Part shown: positions 56,397 through 64,000 of the stretch, piece by piece
Layout: each line of letters starts with the position of its first letter
How positions within the stretch are numbered: position 1 is the stretch's first letter
Assembly (NCBI RefSeq): GCF_000349565.1
Contig: NZ_KB714610.1
Coordinates: 83,280-147,279 of the forward strand
Length of the DNA stretch: 64,000 nucleotides
Direction of reading: 5' to 3'
DNA from: Curtobacterium flaccumfaciens UCD-AKU
GTDB taxonomy: Bacteria > Actinomycetota > Actinomycetes > Actinomycetales > Microbacteriaceae
Translations under genes and position numbers: made by a program
The notes under the pieces: generated by a model
Database searches by the model: none
Seen by the model: the letters and a program-made list of their open reading frames with translations, nothing else
Told to the model about the DNA's origin: nothing

Positions 56397-56447
56397 GTGA
56401 GCAGAACACGCCGTGGCTCGCCAGTCGACCCGTCGTGTTCTGCTCAC
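56397..56447. repeat. Second palindrome in the pyrD-DUF3043 gap
   Basis: GTGAGCAGAACACG (56397-56410) and CGTGTTCTGCTCAC (56434-56447) are exact complements with a 23-nt loop. Outside them CGCATCGG and CCGATGCG extend the pairing with a 7-nt insertion. Its sequence is unlike the GGAGGCCCG family. The gap 56315-56546 (232 bp) thus holds three hairpins and a G-rich purine stretch. Confidence 0.8.
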
Positions 56448-56499
56448 TCGATCACCGATGCGGAGCGGGGGAGCGGGGAACAGGGGAGCGGGAACGACG

Positions 56500-56529
56500 A
56501 AGCGCCGCCCGGCAGGCCGGGCGGCGCTT
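56500..56529 (-). terminator. Terminator hairpin for the DUF3043 gene
   Basis: AAGCGCCGCCCGGC and GCCGGGCGGCGCTT pair across 14 bp with almost no loop, 17 bp beyond the DUF3043 stop on the minus strand. The flanking AA/TT ends the stem; no longer T-run is present. Confidence 0.75.
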
Positions 56530-56546
56530 GGTTCGTGTGCGTGTGG

Positions 56547-57122
56547 CTAGAGCGTGGGGTACTCGCCGCGCCGGACCTGGGGCTTCGGCAGCCGCAGGAA
56601 CCGCAGCTGCCACGCCCGCGTCAGGATGTAGAGGAACGTGCCGCGCTGGAAGTCGCCGAACTTGGTGGTGAGCTTGCGGCGGAGCGACAGCCAGAGCACC
56701 ACGCAGTCGATGACGAACAGCGCCACGAACGCCCACACCAGCAGGAGCGAGTAGGACGCGACCACGGTCTGCGCGGCGGCGAACCCGACGATGAGGAACA
56801 GCACGAGCACGGGCATCATGACCTCGCCGACGTTCCAGCGGGCGTCGATCCAGTCGCGGACGAAGCGTCGCTGCTCACCGCGGTCCTTGGCCGGCAGGTA
56901 GCGCTCCTCGCCGTTGGCCATGCCGACCCGTGCGCGCTCGCGCTCGGAGTTGAGGCGTGCACGGGCTGCCTTCTTGTCGACCGGCGTGTTGCCGACGAGG
57001 GGGCGGCGGTTCGCTGCCTCTCGCTCGCGGCGGGACGGCGTCGGGCGGCCCTTGCCCTGCTCGAGGAGCTCGGCCTCGGTCGGGTTGACGGTCGTGTTGG
57101 TCTTGGGGGCTGCCTTCGCCAC
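56547..57122 (-). CDS. DUF3043 membrane protein
   Basis: This 191-residue protein starts at GTG 57122 after AGGAACGC. A basic, hydrophilic first half (KGRPTPSRREREAANRRPLVG, RARLNSERERARVGMA) is typical of DUF3043, followed by ARVG-ERYLP-like and RDWIDARWNVGE segments and two transmembrane helices (about 100-122 and 126-146). The C-terminal LRFLRLPKPQVRRGEYP is conserved. The family is actinobacterial and of unknown function. It is divergent from the dipeptidase gene 52 bp away. Confidence 0.92.
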   Translation of the reverse strand: MAKAAPKTNTTVNPTEAELLEQGKGRPTPSRREREAANRRPLVGNTPVDKKAARARLNSERERARVGMANGEERYLPAKDRGEQRRFVRDWIDARWNVGEVMMPVLVLFLIVGFAAAQTVVASYSLLLVWAFVALFVIDCVVLWLSLRRKLTTKFGDFQRGTFLYILTRAWQLRFLRLPKPQVRRGEYPTL

Positions 57123-57161
57123 GGTGCGTTCCTAACGGCGGTGTGCGTGCGGGATCTCCTC

Positions 57162-57167
57162 TAGATT
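57162..57167 (+). promoter_or_regulatory. Leaderless -10 box (TAGATT) for the dipeptidase
   Basis: TAGATT is followed by 7 nt and the ATG at 57175, with no Shine-Dalgarno sequence, so the message is probably leaderless. Confidence 0.45.
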
Positions 57168-57174
57168 ACCGGGC

Positions 57175-58626
57175 ATGACCGACAGCCAACAGCACAGCCC
57201 CGCGACCGACCCTGCGCTCCTCGACGCCCTGCGCGAACACGTCCAGGGGGCCCTGCCCACGACGATCGCCGACCTGTCCGCCCTGGTACGCCTGCCGTCG
57301 GTCTCCTGGTCGGCCTTCGACCCGTCGAACGTGCGCGCGAGTGCCGAGGCCGTCGCGGACCTGGCGCGGTCGACCGGGGTCTTCGGCCCGGACGACGTCC
57401 GGATCGTGCGGTCGGCAGTGTCCGGCTCGACCGCCGACGTCGCCGAGGCGGACGCCGAGACCGAGCTCGGCCAGCCGGCGGTGCTCGCGGTGCGCCCGGC
57501 GCGGAACGGCAAGCCGACGGTGATGCTCTACGCCCACCACGACGTGCAGCCGCAGGGCGACGAGGCCCTGTGGGAGACCCCGCCGTTCGAGCCGACGCTC
57601 CGCGGTGACCGCCTGTACGGTCGCGGCGCCTCGGACGACAAAGCCGGCGTGATGACCCACATCGCCTCGCTCCGCGCGGTGCACGCCCAGTTCGGCGACG
57701 ACCTCGACCTCGGGATCGTGCTGTTCGTCGAGGGCGAGGAGGAGTTCGGCTCCCGCTCGTTCCGCACCTTCCTGCGCGAGCAGAAGGAGCACCTGGCCGC
57801 CGACGTCATCGTCGTGGCGGACAGCGACAACTGGTCGACCGAGGTGCCGTCGATCACGGTGTCGCTGCGCGGCAACGTCACCTTCAAGCTCACCCTGACC
57901 ACGCTCGAGCACGCCAGCCACAGCGGCATGTTCGGGGGAGCGGCCCCGGACGCGATGATCCCGATGGTGCGGCTGCTCGCCTCGCTGCACGACGCCGACG
58001 GGTCGGTCGCCGTCGAGGGGCTGGCCTCGTACGAAGCCGACGTGCCGGAGCGCACCGAGGACGAACTCGCCGTTGACGCCGCACTCGTTCCCGGTGTGCG
58101 CCCGATCGGTACCGGCGCCGTGCTGTCCCGCATGTGGTTCCAGCCGTCGATCACGGTGACGGGCATGGACGTGCCGAGCGTCGCGAACGCCTCGAACACC
58201 CTGCTGCCCACGGTCTCGGCACGGGTCTCGGTCCGCGTCGCCCCCGGCCAGGACGCCCGCGAGGCCGCCGCTGCCGTCGAACGGCACCTGCGCGAGCACG
58301 TCCCGTTCGGCGCACGGATGGAGGTCACCGAGCCGGACAGCGGCGACGGATTCCTCGTCGACACCGCCGGCTGGGCCGTGCAGGAGGCCCGCACGGCCAT
58401 GCGCGAGGGCTGGGGTGCCGAGGCGGTCGAGCAGGGCATCGGCGGGTCGATCCCGTTCGTGTCGGACCTGGCTGCGGAGTTCCCGGACGCGCAGATCCTG
58501 GTCACCGGCGTCGAGGACCCGGACACCCGCGCGCACAGCCCGAACGAGTCGCAGCACCTCGGCGTCCTGCACCGTGCCATCGCGTCGGAGACGATCCTGC
58601 TCGCCAGGCTCGCGACGCGCAGCTGA
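57175..58626 (+). CDS. M20-family dipeptidase
   Basis: This 483-residue metallopeptidase has the M20 metal ligands: HHDVQP (His), the bridging Asp in RGASDDKAGV, the general base and ligand pair in VEGEEEFGS, and later Asp (VVADSDNW) and C-terminal His (ARTHSPNES-like, here TRAHSPNES) sites. A dimerisation lid domain lies between (about 220-330). It hydrolyses dipeptides or acylated amino acids in the cytoplasm. The chemistry class is clear, the exact substrate is not. The next gene follows 58 bp later with its own promoter. Confidence 0.92.
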   Translation: MTDSQQHSPATDPALLDALREHVQGALPTTIADLSALVRLPSVSWSAFDPSNVRASAEAVADLARSTGVFGPDDVRIVRSAVSGSTADVAEADAETELGQPAVLAVRPARNGKPTVMLYAHHDVQPQGDEALWETPPFEPTLRGDRLYGRGASDDKAGVMTHIASLRAVHAQFGDDLDLGIVLFVEGEEEFGSRSFRTFLREQKEHLAADVIVVADSDNWSTEVPSITVSLRGNVTFKLTLTTLEHASHSGMFGGAAPDAMIPMVRLLASLHDADGSVAVEGLASYEADVPERTEDELAVDAALVPGVRPIGTGAVLSRMWFQPSITVTGMDVPSVANASNTLLPTVSARVSVRVAPGQDAREAAAAVERHLREHVPFGARMEVTEPDSGDGFLVDTAGWAVQEARTAMREGWGAEAVEQGIGGSIPFVSDLAAEFPDAQILVTGVEDPDTRAHSPNESQHLGVLHRAIASETILLARLATRS

Positions 58627-58633
58627 GGGTGCT

Positions 58634-58639
58634 TACAAT
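58634..58639 (+). promoter_or_regulatory. Candidate -10 box (TACAAT) for the A-type Fe-S carrier gene
   Basis: TACAAT is a close match to the sigma-70-type -10 and lies 45 bp before the ATG at 58685. The leader holds a small GGCGCGGTG/CACCGCCC hairpin and GGAGGGAG as ribosome site. Confidence 0.45.
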
Positions 58640-58684
58640 CGAGGCCAGGCGCGGTGACCAGCACCGCCCGGAGGGAGACGCGCG

Positions 58685-59053
58685 ATGAGCGACACCATCA
58701 CCGAAGCACCGGCGACCGAGACCCCGTCGCACGGCGTCCTCCTGAGCGACGCCGCTGCCGGCAAGGTGGCGAGCCTGCTCGAGCAAGAGGGCCGCGATGA
58801 CCTGCGCCTGCGCCTCGCCGTGCAGCCCGGTGGCTGCTCGGGCCTGATCTACCAGCTGTACTTCGACGAGCGCATGCTCGACGGTGACGTCACCGCCGAG
58901 TTCGACGGGGTCGAGGTCGTCGTCGACAAGATGAGCGTCCCGTACCTCGACGGCGCGACGATCGACTTCGAGGACACGATCCAGAAGCAGGGCTTCACGA
59001 TCGACAACCCGAACGCGCAGGGCAGCTGCGCCTGCGGTGACAGCTTCCACTGA
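58685..59053 (+). CDS. erpA: A-type iron-sulfur carrier (ErpA/IscA/HesB family)
   Basis: This 122-residue protein has the three conserved cysteines of the HesB/IscA family: one in QPGGCSGL and two in the C-terminal SCACGDSF (C-x-C). The domain covers about 18-122 (LSDAAAGKVASLLEQE, LRLRLAVQPGGCSG, KMSVPYLDGATIDFED). It carries [2Fe-2S] or [4Fe-4S] clusters from SUF machinery to apo-enzymes. It stands alone next to cytochrome oxidase genes. A 19-bp terminator hairpin follows, so it is not cotranscribed with ctaC. Confidence 0.93.
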   Translation: MSDTITEAPATETPSHGVLLSDAAAGKVASLLEQEGRDDLRLRLAVQPGGCSGLIYQLYFDERMLDGDVTAEFDGVEVVVDKMSVPYLDGATIDFEDTIQKQGFTIDNPNAQGSCACGDSFH

Positions 59054-59069
59054 TCGCCAGCGATCCGAC

Positions 59070-59110
59070 ACGCGAGCGGGAGCGACCGGAACGGTCGCTC
59101 CCGCTCGCGT
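59070..59110 (+). terminator. Terminator hairpin after erpA
   Basis: ACGCGAGCGGGAGCGACCG (59070-59088), loop GAA, and its perfect complement (59092-59110) form a 19-bp stem followed by TCG. The stretch from 59111 to 59343 (233 bp) up to ctaC contains no gene; a TAAGCT box at about 59228 is a weak promoter candidate. Confidence 0.8.
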
Positions 59111-59343
59111 TCGTGTGACCGGACGTGGCGCGCCGGGGCGCGGCGGAACCGGGGGGAATCGTGCCCGCCGACGTGCGGATCGAGGCCAGAACCGTGGCGT
59201 GTGTGCGCGAGCGGCGGCGAGCTGCGAGTAAGCTAGGAGTGTTCCAATCAAGCTGGGAGCCAGCCAAGCGCCGCCTTCGTGCGGCTCGCCGTCGGACACG
59301 ACGGACTGACTTCCGAAGCTCACGTCTTTTGCGAGAGGTAACA

Positions 59344-60246
59344 GTGCGTTCGAATCGCCGTATACGTTGGGCGGCCGTCCCGGTGGCCGTCGGTCTGGTC
59401 ATCGCACTGGCTGGCTGCACGCAGCAGCAGATGAACGGATGGCTCCCCGGCACGGAGGAGACGAAGAACGTCACCAACCACACGAGCCGCATCGTCGGCC
59501 TGTGGACCACCAGCTGGGTCGTGCTCCTCGCCGTCGGTCTGATCGTGTGGGGCCTGATCATCTGGGCCGCGATCGTCTACCGCCGCCGGAAGGGCCAGAC
59601 CGGCCTGCCCGTGCAGATGCGGTACAACATGCCGCTCGAGATCTTCTACACGATCGTGCCGCTGATCCTGGTGCTCGGCTTCTTCGCCTTCACCGCGAAG
59701 GACCAGGCCGCGATCGAGAAGCCCTTCGCCGACCCCGACGCCACCGTGCACGTGTACGGCAAGCGCTGGGCGTGGGACTTCAACTACATCAACAAGGACA
59801 ACCCCGAAGAGAGCGTCTACTACCAGGGCATCCAGGCCCAGGAAGAAGAGAACGCCAAGGGGGCGATCGACGAGTCGCAGCTGCCGACCCTCTACCTGCC
59901 CAAGGGCAAGAAGGTCGCGATCGAACTCTCGTCGCGCGACGTCGACCACTCCTTCTGGGTCATCGACTTCCTGTACAAGAAGGACATGCTCCCCGGCAAG
60001 ACCAACTGGGAGTACTTCATCCCGGAGAAGCTCGGCACGTACCAGGGCAAGTGCGCGGAGCTCTGCGGTGAGTACCACTCGCTGATGCTCTTCCAGGTGA
60101 AGGTCGTCACGCCCGCTCAGTACGAGGCGTACCTCGGCACCCTGAAGGACCAGGGCAAGGTCGGTCTGCTCGGCAACGAGTACAACACCAACACCAACGA
60201 ACCGAACAACAAGGCGCCGGTCGAGGCGTCCAGCGAGAACAAGTAG
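59344..60246 (+). CDS. ctaC: Cytochrome c oxidase subunit II (lipoprotein)
   Basis: GTG 59344, after GAGAGG, gives 300 residues. A signal sequence ends in a lipobox (ALAGC, Cys at about 23), followed by two transmembrane helices (about 55-80 and 95-118) and a CuA domain. The CuA ligands are present: His in RDVDHSFW, the C-x3-C pair in [11 protein letters not shown] with Glu between, and the following His. It accepts electrons from the cytochrome bc complex (actinobacterial bcc-aa3 supercomplex). It is first of the ctaC-ctaD-ctaF operon, with 11 bp to ctaD. Confidence 0.97.
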   Translation: MRSNRRIRWAAVPVAVGLVIALAGCTQQQMNGWLPGTEETKNVTNHTSRIVGLWTTSWVVLLAVGLIVWGLIIWAAIVYRRRKGQTGLPVQMRYNMPLEIFYTIVPLILVLGFFAFTAKDQAAIEKPFADPDATVHVYGKRWAWDFNYINKDNPEESVYYQGIQAQEEENAKGAIDESQLPTLYLPKGKKVAIELSSRDVDHSFWVIDFLYKKDMLPGKTNWEYFIPEKLGTYQGKCAELCGEYHSLMLFQVKVVTPAQYEAYLGTLKDQGKVGLLGNEYNTNTNEPNNKAPVEASSENK

Positions 60247-60257
60247 GGGCTCGTCAG

Positions 60258-61994
60258 ATGACAACGTCACTCGTCGGCCAACCGACCCAGACCGCTTCGC
60301 CGGACTTCCAGGCGTCGAAGGTGGGCCGGAAGGGCAACATCGTCGTCCGGTGGATCACCTCCACCGACCACAAGACCATCGGGTACATGTACCTGATCGC
60401 GTCGTTCGTCTTCTTCCTGCTCGCAGGTGTGATGGCCCTCGTGATCCGTGCCCAGCTCTTCGAACCCGGCCTGCACGTGGTCGCGACGAAGGAGCAGTAC
60501 AACCAGCTGTTCACGATGCACGGCACGATCATGCTGCTGATGTTCGCGACGCCGCTGTTCTCGGGCTTCGCGAACGCGATCATGCCGCTCCAGATCGGTG
60601 CGCCCGACGTCGCCTTCCCGCGACTCAACGGGTTCGCCTTCTGGCTCTACCTGTTCGGTTCGCTCATCGCGGTCGGTGGCTTCCTCACCCCGCAGGGCGC
60701 TGCCTCGTTCGGCTGGTTCGCCTACGCGCCACTGAGTGACACGACGTTCACACCAGGGCTCGGCGGGACACTCTGGGTCTTCGGCCTGGGCATGACCGGC
60801 TTCTCGACGATCCTCGGTGCGGTGAACTTCATCACCACGATCATCACGATGCGTGCCCCTGGTCTGACCATGTTCCGCATGTCGATCTTCACGTGGAACA
60901 CCCTCGTGACCGCGCTCCTCGTCCTGATGGCTTTCCCGGTCCTCGCGACGGCGCTCTTCGGCCTCGGTCTCGACCGTGTGTTCAACGCCCAGATCTTCAA
61001 CCCGGCCAACGGCGGGGCCCTGCTCTGGCAGCACCTGTTCTGGTTCTTCGGGCACCCCGAGGTGTACATCATCGCGCTGCCGTTCTTCGGCATCGTGTCC
61101 GAGGTCTTCCCGGTGTTCAGCCGCAAGCCGATCTTCGGCTACAAGACCCTGGTGTACGCGACCATCTCGATCGCGGCCCTGTCGGTCACGGTGTGGGCAC
61201 ACCACATGTACGTCACCGGTGGCGTCCTGCTCCCGTGGTTCTCGCTCATGACGATGCTCATCGCGGTCCCGACCGGCGTGAAGATCTTCAACTGGGTCGG
61301 CACGATGTGGCGCGGTTCGGTCACGTTCGAGACCCCGCTGCTCTGGGCCCTCGGGTTCCTGATCACCTTCACGTTCGGTGGTCTGACCGGTGTCATCCTG
61401 GCGTCGCCGCCGCTCGACTTCCACGTGTCCGACTCGTACTTCGTCGTCGCGCACTTCCACTACGTGGTCTTCGGCACCGTCGTGTTCGCGATGTTCTCCG
61501 GCTTCTACTTCTGGTGGCCGAAGTGGACCGGCAAGATGCTCAACGAGCGTCTCGGCAAGATCCACTTCTGGCTCCTGTTCATCGGGTTCCACACCACGTT
61601 CCTCATCCAGCACTGGCTGGGCGTCATCGGCATGCCACGTCGGTACGCGACCTACCTGCCGAACGACGGCTTCACGTGGATGAACCAGCTGTCGACGATC
61701 GGCTCGATGATCCTCGCGATCTCGTTCCTGCCGTTCATCTTCAACGTCTACGTGACCGCTCGGAACGCACCGAAGGTCGCTGTGAACGACCCGTGGGGCT
61801 ACGGCCGCTCGCTCGAGTGGGCGACCTCCTGCCCGCCGCCGCGCCACAACTTCACGTCGATCCCGCGCATCCGTTCGGAGTCCCCGGCGTTCGACCTGAA
61901 CCATCCCGAGGCCGGTGTGCCGATCGGTGTCGGTCCTGCGAAGGACGCCCCCGATGCCCCGACCTACGACGCCGCGAAGGGCGAGGTGAAGTAA
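60258..61994 (+). CDS. ctaD: Cytochrome c oxidase subunit I
   Basis: This 578-residue protein has twelve membrane helices and the haem/copper centre residues: FTMHGTIML (haem a His), [14 protein letters not shown] (CuB His and cross-linked Tyr), [10 protein letters not shown] (two CuB His), and HFHYVVFG (haem a3 and a His). The proton-channel Glu of the D-pathway is not decided here. It reduces oxygen to water and pumps protons. The C-terminal hydrophilic tail (about 530-578) is a common actinobacterial extension. It lies 4 bp before ctaF. Confidence 0.98.
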   Translation: MTTSLVGQPTQTASPDFQASKVGRKGNIVVRWITSTDHKTIGYMYLIASFVFFLLAGVMALVIRAQLFEPGLHVVATKEQYNQLFTMHGTIMLLMFATPLFSGFANAIMPLQIGAPDVAFPRLNGFAFWLYLFGSLIAVGGFLTPQGAASFGWFAYAPLSDTTFTPGLGGTLWVFGLGMTGFSTILGAVNFITTIITMRAPGLTMFRMSIFTWNTLVTALLVLMAFPVLATALFGLGLDRVFNAQIFNPANGGALLWQHLFWFFGHPEVYIIALPFFGIVSEVFPVFSRKPIFGYKTLVYATISIAALSVTVWAHHMYVTGGVLLPWFSLMTMLIAVPTGVKIFNWVGTMWRGSVTFETPLLWALGFLITFTFGGLTGVILASPPLDFHVSDSYFVVAHFHYVVFGTVVFAMFSGFYFWWPKWTGKMLNERLGKIHFWLLFIGFHTTFLIQHWLGVIGMPRRYATYLPNDGFTWMNQLSTIGSMILAISFLPFIFNVYVTARNAPKVAVNDPWGYGRSLEWATSCPPPRHNFTSIPRIRSESPAFDLNHPEAGVPIGVGPAKDAPDAPTYDAAKGEVK

Positions 61995-61998
61995 CGCC

Positions 61999-62415
61999 AT
62001 GCGCGCGAACACCAACCTGTTCTGGATCCTCTTCGGGTTCTTCATCCTCGCGGACGCCGCGTACACGATCTGGGCGATGCTCTACTACGGTCACCCGGAG
62101 TGGGTCGGCACCGTGGCGATCGGCCTGACGGGCATCATGTCGGCGTTCATCGCCTTCTACCTCGGCAAGGTGATGTCGTCGCAGGGCGGCGTCCTGCCCG
62201 AGGACCGCCCGGACGCCAACATCGAGGACGGCGACGCCGAACTCGGGCACTTCAGCCCCTGGTCCTGGTGGCCCATCCTGCTGGCCGCCGCGGTCGCCGT
62301 GTGCTTCCTCGGCGTGGCAGCCGGCCTCTGGATCGTCCCGATCGGTCTCGTCCTCGTGGCGATCACCCTGGTCGGCTGGGTCTACGAGTACTACCGCGGC
62401 AACTTCGGGCACTGA
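61999..62415 (+). CDS. ctaF: Cytochrome c oxidase subunit IV (CtaF)
   Basis: This 138-residue actinobacterial subunit IV has four transmembrane helices (two at about 5-28 and 38-58, two at about 90-112 and 114-132) and a polar loop with PEDRPDANIEDGDAELGHFSPWSWWP, a characteristic signature. It stabilises the aa3 oxidase in the bcc supercomplex. It ends the cta operon here; ctaE (subunit III) is not adjacent. A 16-bp hairpin terminator starts 23 nt after its stop. Confidence 0.95.
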   Translation: MRANTNLFWILFGFFILADAAYTIWAMLYYGHPEWVGTVAIGLTGIMSAFIAFYLGKVMSSQGGVLPEDRPDANIEDGDAELGHFSPWSWWPILLAAAVAVCFLGVAAGLWIVPIGLVLVAITLVGWVYEYYRGNFGH

Positions 62416-62437
62416 CCCGGCGCTGCAGCGCACCTGA

Positions 62438-62474
62438 CACTTCGGGCGGCACCAGAACGGTGCCGCCCGAAGTG
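62438..62474 (+). terminator. Terminator hairpin after the cta operon
   Basis: CACTTCGGGCGGCACC (62438-62453), loop AGAAC, and GGTGCCGCCCGAAGTG (62459-62474) are exact complements. They separate ctaF from zwf. CGCACTTCGGG also matches the end of ctaF (AACTTCGGGCAC), perhaps by chance. Confidence 0.8.
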
Positions 62475-62573
62475 CGTCCGGGCACAGATCTCCGGTTCGG
62501 ATCCGGAACAAACGGGCCCGCCCGCGACTTGACTGGAGCGGACCTCCCACCACAGCGAAAGGAGTCACCTCAG

Positions 62574-63947
62574 GTGACCGACAAGCGCACCCTCATCATC
62601 TTCGGCGCGACGGGCGACCTCGCCTCCCGCCTGCTCCTGCCGGGCCTCGGCACGTTCCTGCAGAGCGGCCGTGCCGTCCCCGTGCAGCTGATCGGCACGG
62701 GCCGCAGCGAGCGCAGCCCCGAGAAGTGGAAGGACATCGTCACGCAGTCCTTCGCGTCGCAGGACGTCAAGGGGCCGGAGGTCGACGCGACCATCGAGTC
62801 GACGCAGTTCATCCAGGGCGACCCCACCGACCCGAAGCACCTCGAGGCGCTGTTGGCCGCGGCCGACTCCGAGCCGATCCTGTACTTCGCGCTCCCGCCG
62901 CAGATCGCCTCCGACATCTGCGAGGCGCTCCAGCACGTCGAGCTCCCCGAGGGCACGACCCTGGCCTTCGAGAAGCCCTTCGGCACCGACGTCGCGAGTG
63001 CCCAGGCCCTCAACGAGACGGTGCTCAAGCTCGTCCCCGAGGACCGCGTGCACCGCACCGACCACTTCCTCGGCCGCACCACGGTGCTGAACATCATCGG
63101 TCTGCGCTTCGCGAACCGCCTGTTCGAGCCGATCTGGAACGCCGAGAACATCGAGAAGGTCGACGTCTTCTACGACGAGACCCTCGGTCTCGAGAACCGC
63201 GCCCAGTACTACGACGAGGCCGGCGCGATGGTCGACATGATCCAGTCGCACCTGCTGCAGATCCTCGGCCTGGTCACGATGGACGCCCCGTCCGCGATCG
63301 ACGCGGTCGAGTTCCGCTCGTCGCTCGCCCGGGTCCTGCGCTCCACGCGTCTGAAGGGCGACGACGCGAAGATCGCGTCCCGCCGTGCGGTCTACACGGC
63401 CGGCACCATCGACGGCAAGGAACTGCCCTCGTACCAGGAAGAGGACGGCGTCGACCCGTCGCGCCAGACGGAGACCCTCGCCGAGATCTCGGTCGAGGTC
63501 GACACCGCCCGCTGGGCCGGCGTCCCCTTCACGCTGCGCTCCGGCAAGGCCCTCGGCGCCAGCCGCAAGGAGGTGCTGATCACCTTCAAGCCGGTCACGC
63601 GCCTGCCCTCCGGCCTGAGTGGTCGCCCGAAGACCGACACGCTCCGCATCGTCCTGAACCCGGACGAGATCGAGCTGACGGTGTCGGCCAACGGTGGCGG
63701 CAACCCGTTCGAGATGGGGCAGGTCACCCTGTCGTCGTCGTTCAGCGACGGCGAGCTCACCCCGTACGGCGAGGTCCTGAACGGCATCTTCCACGACGAC
63801 CCGCTGCTCTCGATCCGCGGCGACGTGGCCGAGCGCTGCTGGGAGATCGTCGAGCCGGTCGTCGCCGCCTGGAAGGCCGACGAGGTCCCGCTCGAGGAGT
63901 ACCGCGCCGGTTCGCGCGGCCCGGCGGACTGGGAGTCGTCGTCCTGA
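62574..63947 (+). CDS. zwf: Glucose-6-phosphate dehydrogenase
   Basis: GTG 62574 after AAAGGAG gives 457 residues. The NADP-binding GATGDLASRLLLPGL (about 10-25), the EKPFGTD signature and the active-site RTDHFLGR (usually RIDHYLGK) are present, followed by the large beta+alpha domain. It oxidises glucose-6-phosphate to 6-phosphogluconolactone and produces NADPH. At 457 residues it is shorter than typical G6PDH (about 490-515). The usual actinobacterial neighbours tal, opcA and pgl are absent downstream in this window, so it may be a second, divergent copy. Confidence 0.9.
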   Translation: MTDKRTLIIFGATGDLASRLLLPGLGTFLQSGRAVPVQLIGTGRSERSPEKWKDIVTQSFASQDVKGPEVDATIESTQFIQGDPTDPKHLEALLAAADSEPILYFALPPQIASDICEALQHVELPEGTTLAFEKPFGTDVASAQALNETVLKLVPEDRVHRTDHFLGRTTVLNIIGLRFANRLFEPIWNAENIEKVDVFYDETLGLENRAQYYDEAGAMVDMIQSHLLQILGLVTMDAPSAIDAVEFRSSLARVLRSTRLKGDDAKIASRRAVYTAGTIDGKELPSYQEEDGVDPSRQTETLAEISVEVDTARWAGVPFTLRSGKALGASRKEVLITFKPVTRLPSGLSGRPKTDTLRIVLNPDEIELTVSANGGGNPFEMGQVTLSSSFSDGELTPYGEVLNGIFHDDPLLSIRGDVAERCWEIVEPVVAAWKADEVPLEEYRAGSRGPADWESSS

Positions 63948-63984
63948 CGGACGCGTCCTCGACGTCCTGAACGGACGCCCTGAC

Positions 63985-64000
63985 GGACGGGAGGCCCGGT
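63985..64000. terminator. Left arm of a GGAGGCCCG-family hairpin at the window edge
   Basis: GGACGGGAGGCCCGGT ends the window 38 nt after the zwf stop. It equals the left arms of the hairpins at 21544 and 56330, so the complementary arm probably continues beyond the edge. Confidence 0.5.

Overview
The window is a high-GC (roughly 70% by eye) actinobacterial chromosome segment. Gene order, the many GTG/TTG starts, Wag31/SepF/FtsR-type division genes and the cytochrome oxidase set (CtaC-CtaD-CtaF) point to Actinomycetota, most likely family Microbacteriaceae and plausibly a Curtobacterium-like organism. The genus is an inference from style and synteny, not from a marker gene. I see no tRNA, rRNA, CRISPR array, transposase or prophage.

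Layout. 1-8.0 kb: the end of a probable kinase-fold protein, a DnaJ/NERD-like fusion, small conserved proteins, a 129-bp tandem array, an unrecognised protein, a membrane HtrA-type protease, and two FecCD siderophore permeases behind a DtxR/IdeR-like iron box. 8.1-15.7 kb: GarA (FHA), FtsR-type MerR, a second MerR, a large palindrome-rich array, an orphan ParA, pyruvate carboxylase and peptide deformylase. 16-27.4 kb: a block collinear with Mycobacterium tuberculosis Rv2187-Rv2169c (FadD15-like ligase, ROK glucokinase, PlsC, class II DAHP synthase, PASTA Ser/Thr kinase, LysM hydrolase, Rv2175c-like protein, polyprenyl diphosphate synthase, DUF3040). 27.9-47.5 kb: the dcw cell-wall and division cluster (mraZ-rsmH-ftsL-pbpB-murE-murF-mraY-murD-ftsW-murG-murC-ftsQ-ftsZ-yggS-sepF-yggT-divIVA-lspA). 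murE to ftsQ is translationally coupled, with overlaps of 4-38 bp. 47.5-56.3 kb: rluD-type synthase, a 186-bp tandem array, dnaE1, a TIGR02569-like protein, hisD, nrdR, pyrD. 56.5-64 kb: DUF3043, an M20 dipeptidase, an A-type Fe-S carrier, ctaC-ctaD-ctaF and a glucose-6-phosphate dehydrogenase.

How the parts work together. Most of the window is core growth machinery. MraZ likely autoregulates the division cluster through triple TGGRG boxes. FtsR-like MerR proteins may connect to ftsZ through a shared dyad seen upstream of merR2, pyc and ftsZ. A PASTA kinase, a LysM hydrolase and an Rv2175c homologue form a wall-sensing neighbourhood, and GarA is a probable phospho-switch on central metabolism. 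MurE carries changed substrate motifs that fit a non-diaminopimelate (B-type) peptidoglycan.

The least ordinary part is the non-coding DNA. A 47-nt palindromic element (GGTCACGAACTGTCG, 17-nt loop, inverted arm) occurs in at least six good copies and three decayed ones, inside two tandem arrays and upstream of mraZ. A second dispersed family, built on GGAGGCCCG/CGGGCCTCC or GCGCCTCCAG arms, serves as convergent terminators and also appears inside the coding sequences of murF and yggS. Start coordinates were chosen from reading frame, Shine-Dalgarno spacing, leaderless -10 boxes and family length; several remain uncertain as noted.
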